Assembly (NCBI GenBank): GCA_902729315.2
Contig: LR746267.1
Location: forward strand, 3,114,886 to 3,178,885
Reading direction: 5' to 3'
DNA from: Spirodela intermedia
Taxonomy: Eukaryota > Streptophyta > Magnoliopsida > Alismatales > Araceae
DNA length: 64,000 nucleotides
The notes beneath the pieces are model-generated. The model saw only the letters and a list, made by a program, of their open reading frames with translations, was not told where the DNA came from and did not search any database. The position numbers were made by a program, and so were the translations under genes. Of this stretch, positions 15,723 through 27,724 are shown in pieces (positions within the stretch are counted from its first letter, which is position 1; each line of letters opens with the position of its first letter).

Positions 15723-16348
15723 ATGGCGGCGCTGTCATGGAAGACGGTGGAGGTGGCGGTGCTGCTCCCCTTCTTCCTCCTGCTCTCGGTGAGCGCGCCT
15801 CTGATGGACTCGCAGTCCTGCCTGCCCCCTCACCTCGTCCCGCAGGTGCTGTCCGATCTCAGGCGCCGGTACGCCGCAGAGTTCGGCGACTACCTCATCT
15901 CCGAGAGCCCCTCCTTCTTCCTCGGTCTCCTCTGGGTGGAGCTCCTCTTCGTCTGGCCGGTCTCCATCGCCGCCGCCTACGCCATCGTCACCGGCGGCCG
16001 CCGCTGGCTCCCCAAAGCCTGCCTGATGGCCGGCGTCTCCGTCGCCACCTCCATGGTGAGGACTCGGCTTGAAAAAACCCTAGGGGTTCGACGGCGTCTG
16101 CAATCTTCCAGAATCCGGCGACTTCTTTGAGCTTCTGACTGTTCCTGTTCCAGGCGGCGATAATGGCGGAGATTGTGAACTCCGGCAGAGGTTCCACCAA
16201 GCTTCTGCAGATGTATGCGCCATTCGCGGGGTTCGCCGTGGTGGCCATCCTGCGAGGGATCTTCCCATCCTCTTCCTCCAGCGAGGCCGCCATTGATCCA
16301 GCCGCGAGGAAGACGAAGAAGAAGAAGACGAAGAGTGGGGATCTATGA
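15723..16348 (+). CDS. EXPERA-domain protein, TMEM97/sigma-2 receptor-like
   Basis: Small multi-pass ER membrane protein of the EXPERA family, which binds sterol-like ligands in animals; the plant role is not established. Two exons, 15723-16055 and 16154-16348, give 175 residues. Four hydrophobic segments: VAVLLPFFLLLSVSAPLMD (~10-28), the stretch around FLGLLWVELLFVWPVSIAAA (~67-87), LPKACLMAGVSVATSM into exon 2, and YAPFAGFAVVAILRGIFP. The family features APLMDSQSCLP, YAAEFGDYLISESP and WVELLFVWP are present. The lysine-rich tail KTKKKKTKSGDL follows the last membrane segment. Length is usual for the family. It sits head-to-tail 306 bases after the pseudouridine synthase stop, so its promoter must overlap that gene's trailer unless the two share a transcript. 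Confidence 0.9.
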
Positions 16349-16836
16349 TTTCCACCATTGATCCGAAAAACTCGGCGACCAGCCTCTCACCACTGGTCTT
16401 CCTTCAAGATAAGATCCCAGGTTCTTTTTCTCATCTCCGTTTATGATCTTCACTCAGCTCCAGATTGTTGGATTTTGGCGTATGAGATCATATGATTCTT
16501 GGAGATGATGATGTGGGATGGAATGGATTGAATCGTTTCTTGGCGTCAGATCAATTGAGAACCGATCACCATTCAACTGTCAAGGAGTCACACTGACCCG
16601 AAGAATTTATTGAAAAATGATGATGAACTCGGTCAAATCTGGCAAGATTATCCAATGAGGTGATTGGATTTTAAATCAAATCAGCCCACGCAGGAAGAAT
16701 CTGGCGGCCAATTTAGTAGAATCCAAAAAAAAAAAAAGAATTTGATGCCCATTGACGTACTTGTTAAAAAAAGAAAAAAGAAAAAACAAATTAAACTTGA
16801 AGATCATCGTACTTGCCGTAGCTGCTCGAATACCTC

Positions 16837-16871
<35 letters not shown>

Positions 16872-17170
16872 ATTGACTTGAGAAGAGGAGAAAATGGGCA
16901 AGAATCTGATAGTGTCAACAGAAAAAACTCATCTATTCTAAGTGGGGCTCAAGAACTAGATCTTCTCTAAAGGCACCTGATTTAAATTATACACAAAACG
17001 TGTTCTGCTTCTGAGGAGAAGGAAGAACCACAAGCGTTGACCAGGGAATCCGTCAGATGGGCCAAAGGGTTGACCTTCGTCAACGGGATGTAGAGCCCTG
17101 CGCAGGGTCCGAATGGGATTATCTCAAAAACATCCTGAGAGTCAACCAAGCGGGATGATGAAGCCGCCGA
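16349..17170. other. Convergent spacer between TMEM97-like and DAWDLE-like genes
   Basis: No gene seen. It contains the 3' flanks of two genes that face each other, a lysine-coding A-rich stretch near 16725-16800 and a CT tract at 16841-16868. The two 3' untranslated regions could overlap, but no poly(A) signal here is clear enough to call. Confidence 0.7.
16841..16868. repeat. (CT)n microsatellite
   Basis: Pure CT tract in the convergent spacer. Confidence 0.95.
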
Positions 17171-20100
17171 TCACTTGACAGAATTCTCATGCAGGAGGAC
17201 GTATTCCCGGCTGCGACAAGAAAACCAGCTGATCGTATCAGATTCAACATCTCCAGGCAAGATAATAATCATTTCCAATTATGGAAAGTTAAGCTAAAGT
17301 CAACCCCAATTTCTCCGTACGATTCTCATCAGAGTTTATTCACATACACTCTGGAATCAATTTTCTATGAGAAGAAACCTTGATCTCTTCCGAATGATGA
17401 AGAAGAAAGCATTGTGCTTTAAGCAATGAGGATTAATCACCATCGATGCACCTAATCATCTAGTCAAGAAAGCGTTGACAATGGCAAGAAAACAAATAAT
17501 CCACTAGAAAGCATTATCATTAAACGATGTTAAACCAGGGTTTATCGTTATCAATATCATGAACATAAACAATAAAATTTCCCCATAAGTTCTCATGGTA
17601 ATCTAAATGGGGATTAATCACCATCGATGCAACTAAACCTTTTAGTGTGGAAAGCGTTGACCGTGCCAAAAAAAAGCAATCCACTAGAAGGGTTTATCAC
17701 CACCAACATCACGAACATAAACAATAAAATTCCACATAAGTTCTCACGGTGATCTAACAATGGCAGGGATGGATAGATAACCAGAACCCAAGAACAAAAA
17801 AAATATAATTTCCATTAATTCCCATGAGTCACTCACGAGCTAATTCAAATAAAGCTTGATTTTTCCTTCAATGATTTTGCTAAAAACAAAAAAAAAATGT
17901 ACCCGAGAAACTAAGTTGCGCGTGCAGCTGGATCCAGAATTATCACAAAGAAAAAATCAATAATTCAGAATTATCCAGAATTGATGATTTTTCCTCCAAT
18001 AATTTTGCTAAAAAAAGTATACCCGAGAAACCAAGTTGTCCAAACTGTGATCTCATAGATCAGGCTCTGTTCATTCTATCTACAATTCGAAACAAACAGT
18101 TTACTAATAAATAACCGCAAAACCTCAGGAAATGTATGAGACAGAATAATAAGCCAATCCTAGCACACTGCTAGATAATTTCATTCATGAGGAAACTTTG
18201 GAGAAATGAAGATAATTAATTAGAGTATGATTAGTTCTTGGATCAGAGGCTCAAAATGGATATGAGACAGAGGAACATGCAAGTATATGAGAAAACAGAA
18301 GCATTTCATACGAGCATTTCCCCCCCCCCCCCTTCCTTACCTGCTATTACCAAACTTGAGGACATCCTTTTCACGAAGTTCGTAGTATCTCTGGGCCTCA
18401 ATCCGCTCATCCTGCGCCGGAAAATTCGTGTGGTTCAGATTTTCTGACAAAAATGGCAAAACAAACGGCCCTGCAGCCGTGCCAAAGAAAACGGATCAAG
18501 GGGGGGGGCTTACGTTGAGAAACGTTCCGTTTGTGCTGCCAAGATCCATTACGTACGGCCTAGTCAAAACAAGAGATAACCGGGGAATTCAGCTCACTCG
18601 TCAACGGTCAAACCCATGGAAAAATGGTCAAACCTATGCTTGCTACTTTACCTTACGTGCTTTGACAGTAACCCGTCATCTTGCTCCGTCTCCACAAGCC
18701 TGGAGAAGAACACGAGCTCCATATAGCAACAGACACATTCGGGAACCCAACAGAAGAGGGAGAGAGACTGGTGGGAGTTTACCTGAACTGGAGAACGGCG
18801 TGCTGCTTGCTGCACGATGGGTGATCGGTGGGAACGTCTGCAATTCTCCTCTCACGGCCGAAGAGATAGCAGCTCTGGCGGTGAACGTAAAGCGGCTCTG
18901 CTCATTTGGGGTAGAACCAAAGGTGAGGCTTCTGCAGCTCCAAGAGAGAATGAGAAGGTAGCAAGGAGACCAGTACCATTGAGGACTTCACCGCCCTTGA
19001 AGACGTAGAGCCGCCACCTCACGTCTGGTTTACGAGCATCTGATGGCTCAGTGAATAGCAGCGTTATACCTGTGGATAGAAAAAAAAAAAGAAAAAAATT
19101 CCCTGGTAGGCATCATCTGGGCAACAAGGGAACATGGGAGGGCAAGTGTGATATTATTTTTTTTAGAAATAATATTCGGTAAAAATGAAACAATTGCATA
19201 ATTGGGCATGAAATGTTTTACATGAAGATATGAGACAGCTTATATATCACACATTTTCCGAATAATAATCTGAGCCTTTACAAGCGGTGTTTGTATCTGG
19301 AGCTAGTAATTCGTGAACTTTGGGTACCCTACAGGCACCTTCACATGACATATCATGGCGGTTGTGCTGCACCACACCATCCAATCTAACACCTGGTTTG
19401 TACAGGCACCAGCCAAGTATCATCTAATTCAGATCACATTTAATGTTGAATTAGAATCGGATAACCTCAACAGGTTAATTAATGGGAAACACTTGACTTG
19501 GAATTAAAAATGGCATAATCATAATATAATATATAATCAAAAGCGTAGCCAAAAACTCATGATTAAAAGAACAGGTTAGATGGGAGCTTTTTCACAAAAA
19601 TACCCACAACATCTCCTGAATCCTTAACCTTGAACAAGCAGATCGCAGTGGATGACCACTAGCAGCTAGCAACAGGAAGCTATCAACAGAATTTTCTTCT
19701 CTCATCCTTCCCCAACCATCTCTTAGCAGATATAATAGAGTGCGACTCCCCCTTGTTCTTCAGCAGTCCAATTTCATTTCCAATTTCAACGAGGGTCATA
19801 TTCCCAAAGAAAATATAAACGGCCACAGTAGATTCCGAATACAATGATTTGGCCTACCTTGGATTTCATCAGCAGCGCTCACGACTCTCCCAACCTAGAA
19901 GATCAACAATATCGTTCTGATGTTTTCATGTTCTCTTGTGGCATCCATGGAGTCTATGATTAGGTGACTGGCTCACGCAAATTGGTTGATGTGAGAGAAG
20001 ATCCCAACTTGGGTTTCAACAATGGCGTATATATAATTTCGTAACGCAGGCATTTCATCACGTGAAAGGTAAAAATGAAAGAAACGATTACATTAGGGCT

Positions 20101-22413
20101 CTTAAGCATATAATAAACTTAACAGCCACCCAACGCATCCTCTTTCCCCCAATCCTTTTTTTCCCACGTAAAGAAGAGCTCTAGGGGTAGTCCACCGCAA
20201 TGACAGTCAATAATGGAAGTTTGTGGCCGCCGAATATGCCAGGGATAAGCCCCTGTTCTTCTATCCTTTCACTCACTCTTTTATCAGCCAAAATCTCCAT
20301 TATTCGCCAATTTCAGGTCATTCAACCCGTAATTAGCCCGTTTGTTTGACCTTTTCAAATATTTAGAGAGTGATCACAGTTCCTGAAACCATGCGAGCAT
20401 GTAATAAGATTCCATAAAACTATCCCAGTACTTTCACTTACTTTCTAAGTTGATGAACATTAGCATAGAAATAAGAAGTCTAGATTTCCAGGTCGTAAGG
20501 TTTACAGTAACAAAGCACGTAAAAAAACTAAAGAGAATGACATCAACAAGACGAACTAGTGAATCGATGTTTCAAATGAAAATTGCATAGTTCCAGCTAT
20601 CACCTCGAACTCTGTTGGTCTCCTCAGCCAGCTTCCCAGAGAGTTCAAATGAAGGCTTTTGCTGCATATCATGAACGACGTTGGCATATCAGGTCTCACG
20701 TTAAAGAATAAATGAAGATGAAATTCTAAAGGAACCTCTCAAAAGAACTTAAATGAAGACTTACTGAGAGAGGATTGAAAACAAAATTCTGATGAAAAAA
20801 TTTCATATTAAGTAAAAATAACGCGACTGCGAAATCAAAAACGAGCGTATGGTTTTATGAGCAAGCATAATTAACAGAAAGTTTTATGATGTCTGAAACC
20901 CTGTATATCAAATTTCGAAATGCAGTTAACCCAATTATATGAGATGTGAGGTTCATCAAAAGAGCAGAAGCATAGCCCTATAATACCTTTTGTTTCTCTT
21001 CTAATGCCTCCTCAGCAGCCTTCATTCTAGCAACAGAATCCTCGTCGCCATCCCTGCTCAAGACAACAGCTTGTCCATCAAGGTTGTTCAAAATCGGTAA
21101 TGGCCGTTTGGTGGTTACAAATCGGAGGCATTCATTATAAAACAGATGACACATCCAGCTGAGCACAGACTGGATAGCTATAAATCCGAGTGAGACCACC
21201 AAAATCTGCTAGGACATTAGTTAATCTAAGATGGCTGAAACTACAAGAGAACTACAAACTAGATAAGATCACTCTTTTCAGTCAGGAGAAACGAGGGCAG
21301 CACCTTAAATTTAAGTGAGAGTGGAGGAGACGTCATTTATAGGATAGCTCCATTACGTAAAAATAAAAAACCGACCAAAACCTTTTTATCGTAGCCCATC
21401 TTAACCCATTCAAAATACCCAAGTACCCTTCACTATGACAGTGGTCTTCCAGAGACTAATTTCATTGCAAAGATCCTACTAACTCAATAACTCAATGATC
21501 ACCTTCAAAACAGCTTTCATTCTAAGAGAAGGCAAATGGTGCGGTCAGACATATGGGCTTACTACACTCGGTGTGAATTGAACTTGAACTGGATGTCTTG
21601 ATTATCTAACATCGTATAAAAAATTATTTTGTATCCGACTTATGTTGCCCACATGGCAGAGTCATCAAGAATTCAGTATGCATGTGAACCACAGGTTTGA
21701 AAAGAATAGTTTAAATATTGTGGAAAAGCTTCTGCTCCCCTCATTGCTTGGTTTCGGGCCAATAGCATTATGGTAAATGATTCATCAGACCTTTCTCATC
21801 CAGCTTCATCAATTAGCCACACATTGCAGCGTGCCAAAAAAATCCATCCATATTTGCTTGCAGAGACCACTATCCCACCCTCACACACAAGGTCAAATGG
21901 AGGCAATGTTCGAAATCACTCGTTTTATGTCACAGAAAATTTCCACTAAGTGTACAATGCTCAAGCTCAACAGTCAAACCAAAAAATAATAGGCTAAACT
22001 TAAGTCATATCTACTCCATTTGACAGATTGTTTAAACTGTTGATTACATTCTGAGAAAGAAGGGTGCTTTATATGAGAGAACTACTTATAAATAAAGGGA
22101 ACAAAAAAAAGGCGTCTACAACGTCATAATTAATTGCAATGTGTTCTTGACTCCATGAGAAACTTGACTTCCTCCTCACTCTCGTGGTATACTGTTTAAC
22201 ATGATTAAACCTGGTGCAACCATAAATCATGTGATCAGAACAGCCTATCACTCACTCACTTGTCCGTACTACTCCACGGAGTAACTGCCAACCATCAGAC
22301 ATTCCATCCTAAAACACTAACCTGCAGGTGATGCGATGTCCTTTACGAGTGCATCAAAAACATACAGCAGGAACTTAGTTTTCAGCAATAAGAGAGCACG
22401 TCAAGGGAAAGAG

Positions 22414-22469
<56 letters not shown>

Positions 22470-24577
22470 AGGGAGGGAGAGAGAATCCAAATTCTAAACT
22501 CACCGATGTTCTTCAGCTCCTCTCGCTCTGGTCACCTGTAACCCAGGAAAAACAGCAAATCAATCAGAGAGCGACAAAAAAAGGTAAATAGAGAAGAAAT
22601 AAAACAGCTTGAGGGTCACATGATGGCGATCAATATGGTTGTATATCAGAAAAATACCAAAACCCCTTTAAACCAATGCCCTCAAACAAGCCACTGACAT
22701 TGAAAAAGTTCTAAAAACATGTTACTCTCAAGCAAAATTAATTCCGCCGCTAATTCATGCGAAAAATGAACCTACTTGTTGACACAAAAAAAGCAGTCTC
22801 TGATAGGGTCATGATAGCATCTTCAATCCGAAAGAGCTTTTATTGCTACTGAAATGGAAGGCTGAAGTAGTTTATCCATTCAGCCTGATGTAGAAAACAA
22901 AAGAGCGAAGATAGGCCATAAATGGGGATTCAGATTTATGCAGACCATGAAGGAGCCTAAGATTGTTGTGGAAGAAGCTGGTGCCTATATTCAAGCATAT
23001 AATGACTAAAATCGTGACTGTTTCCAGGTAAATGACGGGCAAAAGGCAACAGGTGACAGAATAAAAGAAAAGGTATGAAGCCACTAGTTGTCTATTTTTT
23101 GCCTTAAATATTCAAGTGTTGGGATCTATTTGTTACACTGTAGGATCATAATTGTACCATGGAAAAGAGTGATCAGCTCCTTACAATCGCAATGCCATAT
23201 CATTAAAGGAGTTGACAGCCTGATCAAGTGATGGGCTGAGCAGGAACTGAAAGAAGGGAAAGATGAATGGGGGTCACTCATTCTGGCTACAATTTACATG
23301 CTATCAGGAGAGAGATACAGAGGAAAATCTTTCAAAGAGAATTTACGGAGCTGCAAAAAGACAATTATGGAAAGAGATATAGAGGATTAACCTTGGCACA
23401 GAAAGTAAATGAACTGCTGCTTTGCCTATATCCTCATCTCCAACATTTGTATATTTTTTTTGTGCCGCAGGCACTGGAAGGGGTTTCGTTCTCATCTGTG
23501 CTCTCGTAGGGAGTGGCTGGTTTGTGGATTTTTATTAAACACAAATCCCTGGATGTACCTATTAACTTTGAAATAGTTGAATTGATCTCATTTCGTTCCT
23601 TTATAAAATGAAAGGATAATAACCCGCATGATGACAGTAAGTGGGACATTAAATATAATGCACTATATTGTCAAACTATTGCTTTGCCAGCTGAGTTCTG
23701 CATAAACAGTACTGAAAAGGCGATTCCTTTCAACAAACAGAATGCATCAGAATAATGTTAAGAACAGGATGCTAAAGGTAAAGATATACGCAGACACCTC
23801 ATCACGTGCCGTGGATTTGCTCCTTTGGCCAGGTTCTTCAGGAGAAATGGAGCGATGCCTCTGTGACCTGGAAGGCCCATCACTACTCCTCTCACGAGTT
23901 GACCTTCTGTCATTTGGAATGTCTCTATCCTCTCCCCTTTCTTTGTTTCTCCTCCTATCTTCTCTAGCAGCATCCCTTCCTTCTTCCATATGGGAAGACT
24001 TACCCACCTCACGGTCCCCTTGGGCTCTCCTCAGTCGTTTGGTGCGGGGAGAAGGCGAACGAGAAGAAACATCTCTGGTGGGTAAGCTCGAATGGACCTG
24101 TCTCGTGGGTGGCCTGACATGCTCCGGAGGCCTCCTAGTTTTGGGCGACCTTGAGCGCCTACGTTGAGGTGACCTAGACGAATATGGAGCCCTCTCTCTC
24201 ACTGGTGACCTAGACCTGCCACGCTTCGGGGACCTGGTGCGATATGGTAGCTTCTCCTCCGGTGGCGAATCTTGCGACGTTGGACTCCCTTTTCTGATCG
24301 TCCTCGCGGTTTCAATCTTCCCCCTCGCGGGTGATCTCGACCTTTCTCGTCTCGGTGATCTGTTGTAATGCTGTGGCGGCTTGTCCCTCGCGGGCGATCT
24401 TGTCCCCTGAGAGTGGCTGTTCCTGACAGATGGTTTCCTTCCTGGAGAGCTCCTGCGGTCTCTTCGAGAGGGACTACTCCTCCTCGGAGGGGATTGCTTC
24501 CTGATGGGAGACCTCGACCGGTCGGATGAACTACTCCTCCGCCGTGCAGGTGACTTCCGGTGTATCGCCGGGCCCAT
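17171..24577 (-). CDS. DDL: DAWDLE-like protein: RS-rich region plus FHA domain
   Basis: Nuclear phosphopeptide-binding protein; Arabidopsis DAWDLE (relative of animal SNIP1) binds DCL1 and promotes microRNA and siRNA production. Exons in reading order: 24577-23798, 22535-22504, 21053-20987, 20661-20604, 19069-18977, 18897-18783, 18699-18652, 18559-18514, 18411-18341, 17210-17171; 449 residues. Exon 1 is one 260-codon block of SR/RS and SPxR dipeptides, including RSPSPRTKRLRRAQGDREVG, the DDL hallmark. Then come SVARMKAAEEALEEKQK, KPSFELSGKLAEETNRVRG, RWRLYVFKGGEVLN, and a complete FHA domain with LFGRERR, DHPSCSKQHAVLQFR and MDLGSTNGTFLN, which supply the phosphothreonine-contacting Arg, Ser, His and Asn. 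The protein ends REYVLLHENSVK. Exon 2 has only 32 nt, but its phase fits both neighbours. I start at the first ATG (24577); the frame is open a few codons further without an ATG. Confidence 0.93.
17431..17763. repeat. Tandem duplication, 181-bp unit, in the last DAWDLE-like intron
   Basis: Copy 1 begins GATTAATCACCATCGATGCA at 17431 and copy 2 at 17612. Both carry AAAGCGTTGAC, ATCCACTAGAA, ACGAACATAAACAATAAAAT or close variants, and CATAAGTTCTCA. A second, smaller duplication follows at 17858 and 17986 (TTTTGCTAAAAA ... ACCCGAGAAAC). Confidence 0.85.
18320..18332. repeat. Homopolymer of 13 C beside a splice donor
   Basis: Run of C (G on the transcript) beginning eight bases into the last intron of the DAWDLE-like gene. 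A G-rich run this close to a donor can influence splicing. Confidence 0.85.
22417..22487. repeat. (GA)n microsatellite grading to (GGGA)n
   Basis: GA tract followed by four GGGA units, 17 bases downstream of the 32-nt second exon of the DAWDLE-like gene. On the transcript it is a polypyrimidine tract just after that exon's donor site. Confidence 0.9.
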
Positions 24578-26439
24578 TTCAAATCCCGGCGTTCGCAAGC
24601 TTCCTCCTAACTGTTCAACAACATTGTCGACAAAGTCAATATCAGCAATGATGCAAGTATTTCATGAATCAAAATCGCCGTCCGCACAGCATCAAGAAAT
24701 GTTGAAAAATCATCCGCAAAATCGATACCCTGATGGATTGAAACAGGGGAGAAAAGAATAATACGCGACGCATATAGCAGTTGAGACGGAAAATACGACG
24801 AAAAATGAGGGTTCTCAAGTTACAGGTATTATAGAGAAGCCAAACAAGGCCTCCGAAGATCTTCGCACAAACCACTTCACTAGTAGCCAGGCAACTCGAG
24901 TCACTATCTCCCTCCGCGCTCCTCACAAGACAGCGAAGAACGTCTAGGGTTTCCTCAAACAACGAAATCAACTCGAGAAAACGAGGAACAAAAAAACCGC
25001 AGCCGGACATGGAGAATGGTCGGACCTAGAGGAATAGGACGAGGAAAGTACCAGCTGGGAATCACCCCTCAAAAGGGAAGCTCACAGAGGAAGCTTCTTC
25101 TTCTTCTTTCCGTGGCAGAGGAAAGGCGGAGCAGAGAAGGGCGGCGACCCTCTTCCTTCCTCTGCGTTCTGCTTTCTGCCCCCACCGGCATGGACAGACA
25201 ATCCCCTCCGCCCCGACGGGGGAGAGCGGAAGGAGGTAAGCGCCTAAGATGGGCCGGATTCCAGTTCAAAGCTGATCCAAACAGATCCGCTATCTGGCCC
25301 AATCGTCCTGACGGGGAAACCACAAAAGCTCCGTAAAGATCCGAATTAAAGGAAACGGAATTTTCATCACATATTCCTCGAATAATTAGTTAGTAAAGTC
25401 TTTTTTCCATTTTTTCACTTTCAAAGCAGATATAAAAAATATATAATAAAAATTAATGATTTGAAAAAACCCCTCCATCTAATGATTTCTATGAGATCAT
25501 GTCCACAGCTTAGCAGAGTGAGAGCCCAATCAGTATCTTAGTCAAGTCAGAGCTTCAACATAGTTTAGCTCATCATCTAATCAAGGAACTATGAGCTCCA
25601 AGTTGACCTTGACTTTGTTCTACATTGAAGTCAACACGACAACAGGCTTTGAAGGTATAAGCATAATATCTATATGAGGTGAAGTATGACCTTCAATAAG
25701 GCCTTTGACCCAATGCCACTAAAAGTGCTGTAAAAAGGTTCTAACTTTGACAAAATCTGGTTCATCATCTATTAAAGTCAAATCTAGGCTTCAATGAGTC
25801 CAATCAAGGTAACCTAAGATACATGGTCACCATGATGCCCAACTAAGATGAGGCTCTTGTGAGGTCTAAATCCTTGACCTTATACAATTTGAGAAAAAAA
25901 GTCCAACTAGGGCCTAACATATATGTGCATGTAAGTCAACTTAAGTAACCTGGGTACTTAGATTGGAGAGGTATATGAAGAAAGCTTAGAGTTACAGATT
26001 ATTTAACAATAATTTTGATGATTTATGAAGAACATGTGATTAACGATTGACTTATTTAAATCAGTAGAACAAATATTTATGTTACATGATTTTTTGCATG
26101 AAGCTATGGCTTGCATAAATTTCAGAAAATATTAATTTTTTGACTTTGTATGATTTTTTTACAAGATAACATAGTTTTCTATTAATTAAATTTCCAACTT
26201 GACTTGTTAAGATTAAATACTTAGCTCACTAAAGCACAACCCACTGGTGTGAACAAGGCATCAACCCAAGAAGGTAAAGTCAACTAGGTCCGAATTGAAC
26301 ACATATCAAGGTAGAAAAGAGTAACTAAAACCCAAAATCAAACATATCTAGTTTGTAAGTGATCAAGTGATCATTGAGTAGGGCCAATTCACCCAAATTA
26401 TATTAAAATCAAAATTTTTCTGATGACAACACCTCCTTC

Positions 26440-26990
26440 AAGTTATTTCTTCTCTTCATCAAATGATCTCAAAGTCTTGATGACTCACAAACAAAGTCAA
26501 GAATGAATCGAGAGAAATGTGTATATTTCAAAGGAAAATGCCAAGTGCACCTTCTATCAGTCTGATTCTCACAATGAATCAACAAATTAATTTGAAATGG
26601 TAACCTTATTTCAAATTATTTTCTTGTTTCATTATGATTCGTGATCATTTGTGGACTTATTGAAGCACATGTAAAAATGAAATTAGGATAATATATTAAA
26701 ATTTAAATTTTCTAACAACTACACGATTTTCATGATATCTCCCCTTGTTGCCACCTCATCATCTGAAAGTCTCATAGACTCATAAACTAGGCCAAGAGCA
26801 AATAAAGAAAGATGTGTATGTAAGAGGAAAGTTTAGGTGCTCTCTCTATCAGTGTGATTCCTATTATATCATTTGGAAAACTCACAAGAAATCAAAATAT
26901 AATTAAAGGTGACAATAGTTTTGTTTTAAATTGATTTATTATTTTTGTTATTGTGATAATATGTGGATTTGTTGAAGCACATATGATGTG
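26440..26990. repeat. Diverged tandem repeat, about 300-bp unit, possibly retrotransposon-derived
   Basis: Two segments share ordered blocks: TCATCA with GTCT-TGA-GACTCA, AGAGAAATGTGTAT / AAGAAAGATGTGTAT, TCTATCAGTCTGATTC / TCTATCAGTGTGATTC, and TGTGGACTTATTGAAGCACAT / TGTGGATTTGTTGAAGCACAT. The phrase CTCCCCTTGTTGCCACCTCA between them resembles non-coding copia-type retrotransposon sequence. No protease, integrase or reverse transcriptase frame remains. Confidence 0.5.
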
Positions 26991-27521
26991 TTAACAATGT
27001 AACCACTCAAAATATCAAGGTACATGTGGTGTATGTAATGAGAGAGATTCAAGATTGCTAATTTTTATGATTTTATGAGGTGTCATTGGCTCACATAGTA
27101 AGGGTTTCTTTATCTTAGGAAAATCAAGTATATTATGGTGCTAGAATGATAGAAATTAAGTGACTTCTAGGTCAAAGTAGTTTGGCCAAACTATTTTTTA
27201 TATTAAATTTTATTTTTTAAAAAATAAATTATTTTATGTTTGTCTATTTATTTATCAAAATATATTTTTAATATAAAATGAAAAAGTATTATACTCATTT
27301 ATAATATAAATTATTAATCAGTTCAACCCTTGATTTGTCTAACAATTTAGGACCCAATATTTTACCACAATAAATATTTTTTGAATTTATTTTTTACCAA
27401 ATTAAAAAAATGTTAAACATGATATTTATATAAAAATATTTGAGGAATTATTTCAGCAACCCTTAATTAATTGTAAACCGCTGTGATCCAATCGCAGCGG
27501 TTGATTAGGTGAGGTCCACAT

Positions 27522-27641
27522 TGGGCCGTCGATGACCAGGTTGGTTCCATCCGACGGCCAACAGGAGGTATAAGGGCTCCTACTTAAAACGATTGGGGTT
27601 GGGGTGGAGGTGGCGGTGACGCAGGAGTAAAAGAAACCCTA
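27522..27641 (+). promoter_or_regulatory. eL42 promoter with site II and telo-box
   Basis: TGGGCC (site II) at 27522, a TATAAG sequence at 27569 and AAACCCTA (telo-box) at 27634 lie 84 to 203 bases before the ATG. This combination is typical of plant ribosomal-protein genes and fits the downstream product. Confidence 0.6.
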
Positions 27642-27724
27642 GCTCGGTCAGCGCGTTGTGGCCCTCCGCCGCCCTCCGCTCGCTGCCGCCGGAGGAGAGT
27701 CGCCACACCGCAGCCCCTGCAACA

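Larger units (their letters stand above)
24578..27724. other. Divergent spacer between DAWDLE-like and eL42 genes
   Basis: No coding gene accepted. About 24600-25340 is GC-richer and is probably leader and promoter of the DAWDLE-like gene; it has short ORFs on both strands (24669-25010 -, 25069-25323 -, 25016-25336 +) that would be upstream ORFs or chance. From 25340 to 27480 the sequence is AT-rich, with decayed repeats including a diverged duplication at about 26440-26990. From 27480 it becomes the eL42 promoter. Confidence 0.7.

Noticed and set aside
24669-25010. 113-codon minus-strand frame upstream of the DAWDLE-like start
   Set aside because: Stops before the RS exon and is not in phase with it through any clear splice; more likely 5' untranslated sequence.
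25016-25336. 106-codon + strand frame starting with an ATG upstream of the DAWDLE-like gene
   Set aside because: Lies in the GC-rich leader or promoter of the opposite gene, low-complexity Arg/Ser/Pro composition, no recognised domain.
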